In this document: piece by piece, positions 50,047-60,182 of the stretch
Numbering within the stretch: position 1 is the first letter of the stretch
Layout of the letters: every line of letters starts with the position of its first letter
From: Sphingomonas sp.
Lineage (GTDB): Bacteria > Pseudomonadota > Alphaproteobacteria > Sphingomonadales > Sphingomonadaceae
NCBI RefSeq assembly: GCF_017304635.1
Contig: NZ_JAFKMA010000001.1
Coordinates: 62,001-126,000, forward strand
Length of the DNA stretch: 64,000 nucleotides
Direction of reading: 5' to 3'
Made by a program: the position numbers and the translations under genes
The notes under the pieces: model-generated
The model's database searches: none
What the model was told of the DNA's origin: nothing
The model's input: only the letters and a program-made list of their open reading frames with translations

Positions 50047-50082
50047 GCGCGCAGTTCGTATACGCTGCGCTGACATCCGAAG

Positions 50083-50191
50083 CCCCCACCCCGGCGAACG
50101 CCGGGGCCCAGTTGGAATGGCGGCGGTGACGGCGCAGCGTTTCTCATGATCGTCCCCCAACTGGGCCCCGGCTTCCGCCGGGTTGGGGACG
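50083..50191. repeat. palindromic intergenic repeat (CCCCCACCCCGG...TTGGGGACG family)
   Basis: Left CCCCACCCCGGCGAACGCCG / GGGCCCAGTTGG and right CCAACTGGGCCCCGGCTTCC / GCCGGGTTGGGG are inverted copies with inner hairpins. It sits between the CorC-like gene and the convergent HhH gene. Confidence 0.85.
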
Positions 50192-50234
50192 GACAATGAA
50201 GGACGGTGAACGGGGCGATGGGCGTCGAGCCGAC

Positions 50235-51134
50235 TTACCCCAGTTTCCCGAACTCCGCTTCGTAGGCGGCGGTGTCGCCGCTGGCGAGCAGATTCGCCTG
50301 GTCGAGCCAGCGGTCGCGGGTCATGCGGCCGGCGAAGGTGCCGAGCTGGGCGTCGAGGGCGGCCGCGTCGGCATCGCTGAGCGCGGCGAGCTGATCGACG
50401 CGCGTGACGCCGCGTTCGGCGAGCAAGGCGGCGACCTTGGGACCGAGGCCCTTGATCGTGGTGAGGGCGAGGGCGCCGGTGAGGGGGGCTTCGGGGGCCG
50501 GCGCTGCCGGCGGGGTGATGGCCTCGGATATCGGGGCGGGGGCGGGGGGAGTAGCCGGCTCGGAACCTACGGCCGCGATCGGTGTCGGTTCGGGCTGGGC
50601 AGCGTTATCCTCGGCGACAGGTTTGGACGCCGAATCGATCTCTGTCGCTTCATCCTCACCCTTCCCACCGCCTTCGGCGGCGGGCCCCTTCCCTCTCCCA
50701 TCGGGAGAGGGAGGGAGCGATGCAGCCGCGGAAGGGTGAGGGTGAGCCGGTTCCGATTCGGACGCGTCGGGCGTCGGCTCGTTCTCGTCACGTAGCGAGC
50801 GAGCAGGCGCCGCCTTGGCGCTGGGCGCGGGCCTCGGCTCTGACGCCGGCCGGGCCCCCTCCACCGCCCGATCGGCCGGATCCGCTTCCTTTGCCACCTC
50901 CGGCGCCGGCGCCACGTCGCCCGATGTCGGCGCGGGAGTAGGCTCGACGCCCGCTTCCTCCGCGCGTTCCTCGGCGGCGTCGATCGCCTTGTGGCGCTGG
51001 CGCGCGAGGTAGTTGCCGTAGATCATCCCGGCGATCACCACCGCCGCGCCGATCGCCAGCAGAATCAGCACGATTACCGTCCAGCTGAAGAATTGCGCGG
51101 CGGCGCCGCCCGGCGTCTGTGCTGGAGGATTCAT
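50235..51134 (-). CDS. membrane-anchored protein with C-terminal helix-hairpin-helix domain
   Basis: A 299-residue protein. One N-terminal helix (about 18-38, [20 protein letters not shown]) is followed by a charged segment, a long Ala/Pro/Glu-rich linker (about 55-220), and a C-terminal HhH_5 domain ([20 protein letters not shown], then [20 protein letters not shown]), as found in NuoE-like and ribosomal-like fusions. HhH folds bind DNA or proteins without sequence specificity. Residues about 131-161 are encoded by a palindromic repeat element. It overlaps purD by 4 bases. Confidence 0.85.
   Translation of the reverse strand: MNPPAQTPGGAAAQFFSWTVIVLILLAIGAAVVIAGMIYGNYLARQRHKAIDAAEERAEEAGVEPTPAPTSGDVAPAPEVAKEADPADRAVEGARPASEPRPAPSAKAAPARSLRDENEPTPDASESEPAHPHPSAAASLPPSPDGRGKGPAAEGGGKGEDEATEIDSASKPVAEDNAAQPEPTPIAAVGSEPATPPAPAPISEAITPPAAPAPEAPLTGALALTTIKGLGPKVAALLAERGVTRVDQLAALSDADAAALDAQLGTFAGRMTRDRWLDQANLLASGDTAAYEAEFGKLG
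50654..50742. repeat. palindromic repeat inserted in frame inside a coding region
   Basis: CCTCACCCTTCC at the left and GGAAGGGTGAGG at the right are terminal inverted repeats, with inner hairpins GCCGCCGAAGGCGG-type and CCCTCTCCCATCGGGAGAGG. The family matches the repeat before argF (39939-40076). On the minus strand it encodes [20 protein letters not shown] and the next eleven residues without interrupting the frame. Confidence 0.85.
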
Positions 51135-52438
51135 CGTCTGACTGCCCCTTCGTGTTCGCGCGTCGATACCGCAACGGCCGCGTCGCCGGAAAGTGCCCGC
51201 CAGCCGATGTCGCGCCGGCAGAAACCGCTGGGGAAGTCGATCGCGTCGACCGCGCGATAGGCGGCGGCCTGTGCCGCCGCGACGTCGTGCCCGGTCGCGG
51301 TGACCGCGAGCACGCGCCCGCCGGCCGCGACCAGTTCGCCGCCGGCGAGCTTCGTCCCGGCCTGAAAGACTTTCGCCCCGTTCGCCTCGGCCTGCTCGAT
51401 CCCGCGGATCGCGCCGCCGGTCGCGGGCGTGCCGGGATAGCCGTTCGCCGCCATTACCACCGTCAGCGCGACCTCATCGGCGAAGACCGGCGCGGGCGCC
51501 TCGGCCAGCCGCCCCTCCGCCACCGCCAGCATCAGCGGCAACAGGTCGCTCTCCAGCCGCATCATCAGCACCTGGCATTCGGGATCGCCGAACCGGGCAT
51601 TGTATTCGATCAGCTTTGGCCCCTCGGCGGTCAGCATCAGCCCGGCATAGAGGACGCCCGAAAACCAGTTCTTCTCTTCCGCCAAGGTGCGGACCGTCGG
51701 CTCGATAATCTCGGCAATTGCACGTGCCTCAAGTTCCGCGGTCAGCACGCGCGCGGGACTGTAAGCGCCCATGCCGCCGGTATTGGGGCCAGTGTCGCCG
51801 TCGCCGACGCGCTTGTGGTCCTGCGCCGATCCGAACGGGACGATCGTTTCCCCATCGGTCAGCGCGAACAGGCTGGCTTCCTCGCCGTCCAGAAATTCCT
51901 CGATCACCGCGCTCGCGCCGGGCTCGGCGAACAGAGCTTCGATCGCGGCGTGCGCCTCGGCCAGCGTCATCGCCACCGTCACGCCCTTGCCCGCCGCCAG
52001 GCCGTCCGCCTTCACCACCACCGGCACGCCGAACGCTGTGATCGCCGCGCGCGCCTCGTCGAGCGACTGCACCGCGCGATAGCCGGCGGTCGGGATGCCG
52101 GCGCGGTCGCACAGCATCTTGGTGAACGCCTTCGATCCTTCGAGCTGCGCCGCCGCCTTGCTCGGCCCGAACACGCGGATGCCGGCAGCGGCCAGGTCGT
52201 CGGCGATCCCGGCGACCAGCGGCGCCTCCGGCCCGACCACGACCAGCCCGATGTCGCGCGTGCGGCAGAAATCGATCACCGCCGCATGGTCGGTCACGTC
52301 GATCGCGACCACCTCCGCCGCTTCCGCGATCCCCGGATTGCCCGGCGCCGCGTTCAGCCGGTCGAGCATCGGCGATTGCGCCAGCTTCCACGCAAGCCCA
52401 TGTTCGCGTCCACCCGACCCGATCAGCAGGACGTTCAT
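51131..52438 (-). CDS. purD: phosphoribosylamine-glycine ligase
   Basis: ATP-grasp enzyme of purine synthesis that joins phosphoribosylamine and glycine. The 435 residues begin [20 protein letters not shown] and contain [65 protein letters not shown] and [15 protein letters not shown], all typical. The start codon is certain and shares two bases with the divergent xseA start. It overlaps the HhH gene by 4 bases. Confidence 0.98.
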   Translation of the reverse strand: MNVLLIGSGGREHGLAWKLAQSPMLDRLNAAPGNPGIAEAAEVVAIDVTDHAAVIDFCRTRDIGLVVVGPEAPLVAGIADDLAAAGIRVFGPSKAAAQLEGSKAFTKMLCDRAGIPTAGYRAVQSLDEARAAITAFGVPVVVKADGLAAGKGVTVAMTLAEAHAAIEALFAEPGASAVIEEFLDGEEASLFALTDGETIVPFGSAQDHKRVGDGDTGPNTGGMGAYSPARVLTAELEARAIAEIIEPTVRTLAEEKNWFSGVLYAGLMLTAEGPKLIEYNARFGDPECQVLMMRLESDLLPLMLAVAEGRLAEAPAPVFADEVALTVVMAANGYPGTPATGGAIRGIEQAEANGAKVFQAGTKLAGGELVAAGGRVLAVTATGHDVAAAQAAAYRAVDAIDFPSGFCRRDIGWRALSGDAAVAVSTREHEGAVRR

Positions 52439-53822
52439 GCCCGACCCCTATTTCGACAAAGACGCGCGGCTGGTAGCCGAGGCGATGCCCGGCGACAATT
52501 CCGCAGCCGAGACGGTCGGCGAACTGTCGAGCCGGCTGAAGCGGATGGTCGAGGGCGAGTTTGGTCGCGTCCGGCTGCGCGGCGAGATTTCGGGGTACAA
52601 ACGCGCCGCGTCGGGGCACGTCTATCTCTGCCTGAAGGACGACCAGGCGGTGATCGACGGCGTGATGTGGAAGGGGCAGGCGGCGCTGCTGCCGTTCGCC
52701 GCGCAGGACGGGGTCGAGGTGGTCGCGACGGGCAAGCTGACCACCTATCCCGGCCGGTCGAAATACCAGGTGGTGATCGACCGCATGGAACTGGCGGGCG
52801 AGGGGGCGCTGATGGCGCTGCTCGAAAAGCTCAAGCAGCAACTGGGCGCGGAGGGGCTGTTCGACCCGGCCCGCAAGCGGCCGCTGCCGTTCATGCCGCG
52901 CGTGATCGGCGTGGTGACGTCGCCGACCGGGGCGGTGATCCGTGATATTCTCCATCGCCTGGCCGACCGCTGCCCGACGCGCGTATTGGTGTGGCCGGTC
53001 AAGGTGCAGGGGGCGGGGGCGGCCGAGGAAGTGGCGGCGGCCATCCGCGGCTTCGACGCGCTGGCGGCGGACGGGACGGTGCCCCGGCCGGACCTCGTCA
53101 TCGTCGCGCGCGGCGGGGGCTCGATCGAGGATCTGTGGGCGTTCAACGAGGAAGTGGTGGTGCGCGCGATCGCGGCGTGCTCGATCCCGCTGATCTCGGC
53201 GGTGGGGCATGAGACCGACACCTCGCTTGCCGACCACGCCGCCGACCTGCGCGCGCCGACCCCGACCGCGGCGGCGGAGCTGGCGGTGCCGGTGCTGGCC
53301 GAGCTAAGGCTGGCGCTCGACGCGTACGGTCAGCGCAGCGAGCGGTGCGCGCGGCGCTATGTCGAGCGCGGGCGCGAACGAGTCGAGGCGCAGGCGCGGT
53401 TGTTGCCCAAGCGCGACGCGCTGCTCGGGCCGCAACGCCAGCGCGCGGACGAGGCGGGCGGGCGGCTCGATCGCGCGCTGGAGCGGCGGGTGACGTTGGC
53501 GCGCGGGCAGCTCGACCGCTCGGCCGGGGCGCTGCGCCCGGCGATGCTGGCGCAGCGGCTGGCGGCGGCGCGGCAGCGGCTGGATGATACGTTCAAGCTG
53601 GTCGAGGCGCTCAATCCCGCCCGCGTGCTCGACCGCGGCTATGCCTGGGTCGCGGCGCGGGGCGGCAAGGGCGCGGGCGGCGTCGTGTCGAGCGCAGCGG
53701 CCGCGCGCCAGGCCGGCGCGCTGGTGCTCCATTTCGGGGACGGCGAGGTCGCCGCACGGGTTGAGGGCGCCGCGCCCAAGGCCTATGGCAAACCCGCCCC
53801 CGAGCAGCCGACCTTGCTGTAA
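52437..53822 (+). CDS. xseA: exodeoxyribonuclease VII large subunit
   Basis: Catalytic subunit of exonuclease VII, which degrades single-stranded DNA. The 461 residues show an OB-fold N-terminus ([38 protein letters not shown]), the catalytic core [38 protein letters not shown] and [20 protein letters not shown], then a coiled-coil region and a C-terminal segment [16 protein letters not shown] 52437 shares CATG with purD; ATG 52485 ([14 protein letters not shown]) is a possible alternative. Confidence 0.96.
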   Translation: MPDPYFDKDARLVAEAMPGDNSAAETVGELSSRLKRMVEGEFGRVRLRGEISGYKRAASGHVYLCLKDDQAVIDGVMWKGQAALLPFAAQDGVEVVATGKLTTYPGRSKYQVVIDRMELAGEGALMALLEKLKQQLGAEGLFDPARKRPLPFMPRVIGVVTSPTGAVIRDILHRLADRCPTRVLVWPVKVQGAGAAEEVAAAIRGFDALAADGTVPRPDLVIVARGGGSIEDLWAFNEEVVVRAIAACSIPLISAVGHETDTSLADHAADLRAPTPTAAAELAVPVLAELRLALDAYGQRSERCARRYVERGRERVEAQARLLPKRDALLGPQRQRADEAGGRLDRALERRVTLARGQLDRSAGALRPAMLAQRLAAARQRLDDTFKLVEALNPARVLDRGYAWVAARGGKGAGGVVSSAAAARQAGALVLHFGDGEVAARVEGAAPKAYGKPAPEQPTLL

Positions 53823-53850
53823 AGCGCCGTAAACCGCGAGAACGCACCAG

Positions 53851-54054
53851 ATGCTGATGTCCAACACCGATCGCCCCGCCCGCTTGCACTATATGGCCAA
53901 CGGCTTTCGCGTGCTCAGCCCCGGCAGCCACGTGACCTGCGCCGTGTCGGGCGCCACGATCGACCTCGACGACCTGCGCTACTGGAGCGTGGCGAAGCAG
54001 GAGGCGTACGTGGACGCGGCGGCGGCATTGGCGGCCGAAACGACGAAACGATAA
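53851..54054 (+). CDS. DUF2093 protein
   Basis: A 67-residue protein. RPARLHYMANGFRVLSPGSH and VTCAVSGATIDLDDLRYWSV, then KQEAYVDAAAAL, match DUF2093. Two closely spaced starts exist (ATG 53851 and ATG 53857). The fold is beta-rich with one Cys; function is not known. It lies 28 bp after xseA on the same strand. Confidence 0.9.
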   Translation: MLMSNTDRPARLHYMANGFRVLSPGSHVTCAVSGATIDLDDLRYWSVAKQEAYVDAAAALAAETTKR

Positions 54055-54213
54055 TCGCAATTCGGCGAAGCAACCGCGCTAAGCGACGTCATGCCGACGA
54101 GTACATAAATCGTCGGTTGGAAGGAATGGCGATCTGAACGGTCCGCCAGTCAACACCGACGCATTTCATTCATTGGGCACCGATCGTACAAAGCCGATAG
54201 GAAGGTGCTATCG

Positions 54214-54747
54214 CTAGTTTACACGATGGACGGAAAATCCCGGACGGTGAGCGATCGTTGCGAAGTACGAGCCTAGCGCGCCTCGCTTGATCGTCACGTC
54301 GGATCCCGGATCGATTCGACCGGCAACGACCTGATCGTCATCCTGAACCCAATTGGCGCCCTCCGTCGTCGTAAACCTGACTCGCCCGTCACCTGTCGAT
54401 CCAATCGAAATTATCTTTGAGGCGACTACGGATACCTCCTCGTCGCCGCGCACCGCTCCGCTGAACAACCGAATACGCGGCAGGCGCAATCCAAAGAGCG
54501 AGCGTTTGGCTTCGACAAGTTGGTAACTGTCAACCACGGCGACTTTTCCGTCACGCTCCGCTTGATCCAATTTCGAGACCTCGCGATCGAAGCAGGCAAG
54601 GCGCTGGTCGTGGTCGGTGAGCTTTTGGCACGACACAACCGACTCCAGTGCTTGTGATCGGGGCGGCTCGTTTTTGGCGCTGGCGGCGCTCGACAAACAT
54701 GCCGCTATCCCGGCGATCATCGACAACGACAGGCATCGATTCCACAT
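54214..54747 (-). CDS. exported protein of unknown function
   Basis: A 177-residue protein. GAGGGGAC precedes the ATG. The signal peptide (LSLSMIAGIAACLSSAASA) is followed by SVVSCQKLTDHDQRLACFDR, a Cys-pair motif common in exported proteins of sphingomonads, then RSLFGLRLPRIRLFSG and a beta-rich C-terminal half (GRVRFTTTEGANWVQDDDQV, then VTIKRGALGSYF). It is probably periplasmic. It is divergent from the third TonB receptor. Function is unknown; the 150 bp downstream hold nothing recognisable. Confidence 0.82.
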   Translation of the reverse strand: MWNRCLSLSMIAGIAACLSSAASAKNEPPRSQALESVVSCQKLTDHDQRLACFDREVSKLDQAERDGKVAVVDSYQLVEAKRSLFGLRLPRIRLFSGAVRGDEEVSVVASKIISIGSTGDGRVRFTTTEGANWVQDDDQVVAGRIDPGSDVTIKRGALGSYFATIAHRPGFSVHRVN

Positions 54748-54815
54748 TGCGGGTCCCCTCGGCCGCTGTTGCCAGAAAGTGACAGTTTTTTTACTTGCGT
54801 CACCGGAAACACCTT

Positions 54816-54852
54816 ACTCGTTTACAAGCGACAGTGCTGATTGCAAACGAGT
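54816..54852. promoter_or_regulatory. inverted repeat upstream of the third TonB receptor
   Basis: ACTCGTTT (54816-54823) and AAACGAGT (54845-54852) are perfect inverted 8-mers with a 21-base spacer, about 75-110 bp before the receptor start. This could be an operator or an RNA stem; no regulator is known. Confidence 0.4.
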
Positions 54853-54927
54853 GAAATACGACAGGGCTATTGAGCCATCCGCGAGTGATGGAGGTGCCTG
54901 CCGTGTAATTTAGCAAGGGATGTTCCG

Positions 54928-57900
54928 ATGATGAAATCCAAGGTAGCGCTCCAGCTGAGCGCAGCGCCCGTTGCGATTGGTCTAGCAATTGTGGCGATGC
55001 CCGCCGCCGCGCAGACCACGCCCGCACCGGAAACGCAGACCACGACGACCCCCGTCGTCGCTCAGACCGATACCAGCACCACGCCGCCTGCCGACATCGT
55101 CGTTACGGGTTCGCGCATCGCGTCCCCCAACCTTGCTTCCGTATCGCCGATCACGGTCGTGACGGCGCAAGAGCTGAAGCTCCAGGGCACGACTCGCGTC
55201 GAGGATATGCTCAATTCGCTGCCGCAGGTTTTCGCGAGCCAGGCTAGCACGGTGTCCAACGGCGCGACCGGTACGGCGACCGTCAACCTTCGCGGACTTG
55301 GTTCTGTTCGCACGCTGGTCCTGATCAATGGCCGTCGCCTCCTGCCGGGCGATCCCAACGACTCGTCGGCCGACTTGAATGCGATCCCGTCGTCGCTGAT
55401 CAAGCGTGTGGACGTCCTGACGGGCGGCGCTTCGGCGACGTATGGCGCGGACGCGGTTGCTGGCGTCGTCAACTTCGTCATGGATACCGACTTCACGGGT
55501 ATCCGGCTCGACGGTCAGTACAGCCTGTATAACCACGACAACCGTAGTACGATCACGCCGCCGCTTCTTGATGCGCGTACGAAGGCGGGCTTTGCCAATT
55601 ACGGCTATCCGACCGGTCAGGTTGCCGACGGCGGCGGTGTCGACACGACGCTCACCGTCGGTGCCGGCTTCGACGACAATCGGGGACATATCACCGGTTA
55701 TTTCGGATATCGTCGAGTCGACGCCATCAAGCAGAACCGGCGCGATTACAGTGCCTGTACCGTTCAGAACGCTTCGGCGACGGCGCTGCAGTGCGGCGGT
55801 TCGTCGACGTCGACGCCCGGCAATGCGGTTGTGTATCACAGCGGCACGTCGACTTTCTATCAGATCGGCGCCAACAGAACCCTGATACCCGGCCGGACGC
55901 GTTACAACTTTGCTCCGACCAACTATTATCAGCGTCCGGACGAACGGTACACGGCGGGCTTCTTCGCGCACTATGACGTGAACGACTCGATCAAGCCGTA
56001 CGCCGAGTTCATGTTCATGGACGATCGGTCGGTAGCGCAGATCGCGCCGTCGGGCGATTTCGGTAACACGCTAACGATCAATTGCGACAATCCTCTGCTC
56101 TCGTCGCAAGCCAAGACGATTGCGTGCGCGCAGGAAAACCTGGTCAATGGTTTCTTGGGTACCTTCCCGCTCACGCAGAAGACCAACGCCACCGGAACGC
56201 CGATCAACTTCATCGATCCGACCACCGGGCAGATATACAATAAGGGCTTCTTCCAGCTCCTGCGCCGCAATGTCGAAGGCGGGCCCCGTCAGGACGACCG
56301 TGAACACACCGAGTATCGCGGCCTCGTCGGTATGAAGGGCGATCTCGGCAAGCCATGGTCCTACGACGCTTATTATCAGTACGGTCGTACGCTGTTCGCC
56401 GAAACGTATAACAACGACGTCTCTGTTTCTCGACTGACCAAGGCGCTTGACGTGGTCACCGGGCCGAACGGGACGCCGATCTGTCGGTCGGTTCGGGACG
56501 GCACCGATCCCAACTGCGTTCCGTACGATATCTTCGGTCAGAACGTGACGCCGGCTGCGATTGCGTATCTGTCGACGCCGGGTTTCCAGCGCGGCGTTCT
56601 TTCCGAGCAGGTCGCCAGCGGCTCGATCACCGGCCGGCTCGGTGAGTATGGGATCAAGAGCCCGTGGGCGAACGAGGGCATTTCGATCAACGTCGGTGCG
56701 GAATATCGCAAGGAAAAGCTCGATCTCACGGTCGATCAGGAGTTCGCGACCGGCGACTTGAGCGGTCAGGGTGGTGCGACGTTGCCGATCTCGGGCAGCT
56801 ATCACGTCACCGAGTTCTTCGGCGAAGCGCAGGTTCCGCTGGTCCGCGATAGTTTCTTCAACGATCTTACGCTGTCCGGTGGCTATCGCTACTCCAGCTA
56901 TTCGCTGAGCAACGGTCGAGCGTTCAATACCGATACGTACAAGCTGGGTGTCGAATTCGCTCCGGTACGCGATATCCGTTTCCGTGCGAGCTATAACCGC
57001 GCGGTGCGGGCGCCGAACATTCAGGAATTGTTCGCCACGCAGCACGTGGCTCTCGACGGATCGACCGATCCGTGCGCGGGCCGCGTCATCACGGCGGCCG
57101 ACGTCGGCTGTATCGCAACTGGCTTGCGCGTCGGTCAGTCGACTCCGTCCAATCCGGCTGGTCAGTATAACGGCCTGATCGGCGGCACGCCGACGCTGAA
57201 CCCCGAGCGGGCGACCACCAAGTCGTTCGGCGTCGTGCTCCAGCCGCGCTTCATGCCGCGGTTTGCGCTCAGCGTCGATTATTATGACATCAAGGTGACG
57301 AACGCGATCCAGGGCTTCGGCGCGGACGCGATCATCACGACCTGCGTGGCAAGCCAGAATCCGCTGGCTTGCGGCCTTATCCATCGCAATCCGGTCAGCG
57401 GGTCGCTTTGGTTGACGACCGATGGGTATATCACGGATATCGCTGCCAATATCGGCGGCGTGAGCACGAAGGGCATCGACGTCAACGGCAGCTATTCGGC
57501 ACCGGTCGGAAGCCTCGGTACGGCGTCGCTGAGCTTGGTCGGAACGTATCTCGACAAGTTCACCACCAACAACGGCCTGTCGCAGCCGTATGACTGCGCC
57601 GGATATTATGGCGTTATCTGCGGCGTGCCTGCGCCGAAGTGGCGTCACAAGTTGCGCGCTGGCTTCACGTTCCAGAACGGCATCGGCATTTCGGCGCAGT
57701 GGCGGTATTTCGGACCGGTCAAGGTCGATTATTCGAGCTCGAACCCGTCGCTTTCGCAGGCCGGATATTTCGCGTTCGGTTCGCGCATCAGCGGCCAGAG
57801 CTATTTCGATCTGGCATCGACGTTCGTCATCGGCGATCATTACACGTTCCGGCTCGGCGCGAACAATCTGCTCGACCGGCAGCCACCGCTGGTGACGTCG

Positions 57901-58020
57901 GGCAATGCTGCGGGTTCGCTGAGCGCGTGCCCGACCGGCTTCTGTAACGGCAATACTTATCCGGCGGTCTACGACGCGCTGGGCCGGTACCTGTACGCGT
58001 CGGTGACGCTCAAGTTCTGA
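54928..58020 (+). CDS. TonB-dependent receptor, large (1030 residues)
   Basis: Outer-membrane receptor. The start has AAGGGA; the signal peptide is rich in Ala and ends near AAAQ (VAIGLAIVAMPAAAQ), with a Thr/Pro-rich segment after it. The TonB-box-like DIVVTGSRI precedes a plug domain with VNLRGLGSVRTLVLINGRRL and VDVLTGGASATYGADAVAGV. A long barrel follows, with a GEYGIKSPW segment and RASYNRAVRAPNIQELFA, ending ASVTLKF. No CarboxypepD-type extension is present. It resembles receptors adjacent to modification enzymes in sphingomonads and xanthomonads; substrate unknown. A terminator follows. Confidence 0.93.
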   Translation: MMKSKVALQLSAAPVAIGLAIVAMPAAAQTTPAPETQTTTTPVVAQTDTSTTPPADIVVTGSRIASPNLASVSPITVVTAQELKLQGTTRVEDMLNSLPQVFASQASTVSNGATGTATVNLRGLGSVRTLVLINGRRLLPGDPNDSSADLNAIPSSLIKRVDVLTGGASATYGADAVAGVVNFVMDTDFTGIRLDGQYSLYNHDNRSTITPPLLDARTKAGFANYGYPTGQVADGGGVDTTLTVGAGFDDNRGHITGYFGYRRVDAIKQNRRDYSACTVQNASATALQCGGSSTSTPGNAVVYHSGTSTFYQIGANRTLIPGRTRYNFAPTNYYQRPDERYTAGFFAHYDVNDSIKPYAEFMFMDDRSVAQIAPSGDFGNTLTINCDNPLLSSQAKTIACAQENLVNGFLGTFPLTQKTNATGTPINFIDPTTGQIYNKGFFQLLRRNVEGGPRQDDREHTEYRGLVGMKGDLGKPWSYDAYYQYGRTLFAETYNNDVSVSRLTKALDVVTGPNGTPICRSVRDGTDPNCVPYDIFGQNVTPAAIAYLSTPGFQRGVLSEQVASGSITGRLGEYGIKSPWANEGISINVGAEYRKEKLDLTVDQEFATGDLSGQGGATLPISGSYHVTEFFGEAQVPLVRDSFFNDLTLSGGYRYSSYSLSNGRAFNTDTYKLGVEFAPVRDIRFRASYNRAVRAPNIQELFATQHVALDGSTDPCAGRVITAADVGCIATGLRVGQSTPSNPAGQYNGLIGGTPTLNPERATTKSFGVVLQPRFMPRFALSVDYYDIKVTNAIQGFGADAIITTCVASQNPLACGLIHRNPVSGSLWLTTDGYITDIAANIGGVSTKGIDVNGSYSAPVGSLGTASLSLVGTYLDKFTTNNGLSQPYDCAGYYGVICGVPAPKWRHKLRAGFTFQNGIGISAQWRYFGPVKVDYSSSNPSLSQAGYFAFGSRISGQSYFDLASTFVIGDHYTFRLGANNLLDRQPPLVTSGNAAGSLSACPTGFCNGNTYPAVYDALGRYLYASVTLKF

Positions 58021-58046
58021 GCAAGCTAACGCAGTTGAGCTGACAG

Positions 58047-58077
58047 GGCGGCGGGCTTTGGTCCGCCGCCTTTTTTT
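58047..58077 (+). terminator. rho-independent terminator after the third TonB receptor
   Basis: ggcggcgg and ccgccgcc form an 8-bp stem with an 8-base loop followed by seven T. It lies 26 bases after the receptor stop, so the following sulfotransferase gene needs its own promoter or read-through. Confidence 0.92.
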
Positions 58078-58163
58078 GCGCGTGCCCAATATGGCAAATT
58101 TGACTGTTACGGCTCGCTTTCGGCGGATTCTTTCTTTTGCAGATCGGGTTGGCGGCCTATTTG

Positions 58164-60182
58164 ATGGAGATGAACACGACGACGATGACTGCCCGCGCGA
58201 CCGAGGAGGCAATGCGTATCGCGTTGACTGCGGCGCGTCGCGGCGATGTGGCAACGGCACGCCAAATCGGTGAACAGGCGCTGCTGGGTGATCCTCAGTC
58301 TCCACAGTTGCATGCAATGTTGGGAATGCTGTGCTGTCGGATCGGTGATTTCGCCGCCGGCGCGAGCCATCTCCGGCAAGCCCACGCCGCATTTCCGAAC
58401 GACGTTACCATCGCGTGCAATTTGATTACCGCGTTGACCGAACAAGGCGACATTGCAGGAGCGCTATCTGTCTGCACGCCATCGCTTGCGGATGGTGACC
58501 GCTCGTTTCGATTGTGGCGGATGCGAGGCTATCTTCTGCAGCAAAGCGAGCAATTCGCCGCGGCAGCTGATGCATATCGATGTGTCGTTCGTGAAGCTGA
58601 GGACGATTTCGAAAGCTGGAACAATCTGGGCAATGCCTGTGCAGGCGCAGGCGATCTGGAGGGGAGTGTTCAAGCGTTGCGGCGAGCCGTCGCACTTCGT
58701 CCCGATGTCGCTCCCGTGCGGATCAATCTGGCCGCGACCTTGGTTGCAGCGGAGCAGTGGGACGAGGCAATCGATGTCTTGCAAGCGATGGCGAGCGAAT
58801 TTCCTGGTGACGCCAAGCCGCTGATCGAACTGTGTGCTTTGTTCAAGCAACTCGCGCGTGATCCGGAAGCGCTTGATGCGTTGGAAGAAGCAGTAAGGCG
58901 TGATGCCGGAGACTCCGATTTGCAAGTCAAGCTTGGGGTCGAGCGTATCATCGGTTGGCAGATGGATGCCGCTGGCGATGCTTTTAGGAATGCGATCAAG
59001 CTCGATCCGAGTCATCGCGATGCGCATGTCTTGCTTGGTGTCCTGCTTGAACACACGAACAGGTCGGAGGAGTTCCCGGCCCTCATCGAACTCGCGAAGC
59101 GAAACGATATCCAGTCCGGTGCGATCGATTTCATTCGTGCGCTTCAGCTTCGTCGAGAGCGACGGTTTGCCGAGGGTCTGGTTGCGCTCAAGACAGTGCC
59201 CGACGATGTCGAGCCGATCCGACGGTTGCAGTTGGCGGGCCAGTTTCACGATCGGCTGGGGGACGTCGACGCCGCTTTTACCGCATTCGCCGAAATGAAC
59301 CGGATCCAGATGGAGGATCCTTCGCAACCCCTGCGGCGCGCCGCGGAATACCGCGAGGCGTTGACCGTCGATCGCAGCATCGTGACACCCGATTGGTATG
59401 AAAGCTGGATACCCTTCGTACCTGACGACGAATTCACCAGTCCGGTCTTCCTCGTGGGTTTTCCGCGATCGGGAACGACTTTGCTGGATACGATGCTGAT
59501 GGGGCATCCTGACGTACAGGTGATGGAGGAACTGCCGCCCTTGACTCGGGTCGAACAGGAACTGGGGAGTATCGAGCGTCTTGCAAAGCTCGATCACGAC
59601 GCCGTTTCCGCGCTCCGTCGTACATATTTCGACAATGTCGACCAGCTTATCGATCGTCGACCGGGGGCTTTGCTCGTCGACAAGTTTCCTCTGCATCTAA
59701 ACAAGGTGCCGATCATTCACCGGCTATTTCCTGACGCTCGCTTCATATTGGCGATGCGTCACCCGTGCGACGTCTTGTTGAGTTGCTACATCACCAATTT
59801 CCGCCTCAACAATGCCATGGTGAACTTCCTGGATCTCGATACGGCGGCTTGGGTATACGATCAGACCTTCGCGTTCTGGAAGCAGTCGAGCTTGCTGATG
59901 CGTATTTCGCTGCATCAGGTTACCTACGAAGGAATGGTGGCCGACACCGCAGGAGAATTACGGCCACTCTTCGATTTCCTAGACCTGGATTGGCATGAAT
60001 CTGCGCTCGACCATCAACGAACTGCCGCCGAACGGGGAACGATTTCCACCGCGAGCTATTCGCAGGTCACCGAACCGATCTATGCGCGTTCGGCAGGTCG
60101 TTGGCAGCGTTATCGTCGACAGTTGGCACCGATACTGCCTGTTCTCAAGCCATGGATCTCGCAATACGGATACGATGATTGA
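58164..60182 (+). CDS. TPR-repeat sulfotransferase
   Basis: About 672 residues. The N-terminal half (to about 400) is TPR repeats (SWNNLGNACAGAGDLEGSVQ; WDEAIDVLQAMASEFPGDAK). The C-terminal half is a PAPS-dependent sulfotransferase: FLVGFPRSGTTLLDTMLMGH is the 5'-phosphosulfate loop, FILAMRHPCDVLLSCYITNF the 3'-phosphate motif. The domain pair is known for enzymes that sulfate tyrosine, sugars or small molecules. Start 58164 is one of several close ATGs (58170, 58185), and the frame also opens at TTG 58137. It lies 144 bp after the receptor. Codon use looks less GC-rich than housekeeping genes. Confidence 0.9.
   Translation: MEMNTTTMTARATEEAMRIALTAARRGDVATARQIGEQALLGDPQSPQLHAMLGMLCCRIGDFAAGASHLRQAHAAFPNDVTIACNLITALTEQGDIAGALSVCTPSLADGDRSFRLWRMRGYLLQQSEQFAAAADAYRCVVREAEDDFESWNNLGNACAGAGDLEGSVQALRRAVALRPDVAPVRINLAATLVAAEQWDEAIDVLQAMASEFPGDAKPLIELCALFKQLARDPEALDALEEAVRRDAGDSDLQVKLGVERIIGWQMDAAGDAFRNAIKLDPSHRDAHVLLGVLLEHTNRSEEFPALIELAKRNDIQSGAIDFIRALQLRRERRFAEGLVALKTVPDDVEPIRRLQLAGQFHDRLGDVDAAFTAFAEMNRIQMEDPSQPLRRAAEYREALTVDRSIVTPDWYESWIPFVPDDEFTSPVFLVGFPRSGTTLLDTMLMGHPDVQVMEELPPLTRVEQELGSIERLAKLDHDAVSALRRTYFDNVDQLIDRRPGALLVDKFPLHLNKVPIIHRLFPDARFILAMRHPCDVLLSCYITNFRLNNAMVNFLDLDTAAWVYDQTFAFWKQSSLLMRISLHQVTYEGMVADTAGELRPLFDFLDLDWHESALDHQRTAAERGTISTASYSQVTEPIYARSAGRWQRYRRQLAPILPVLKPWISQYGYDD

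Noticed and set aside
58078-58163. Clear sigma70 promoter before the TPR-sulfotransferase
   Set aside because: TTGACT at about 58100 lacks a well-spaced -10 box; not strong enough to list.
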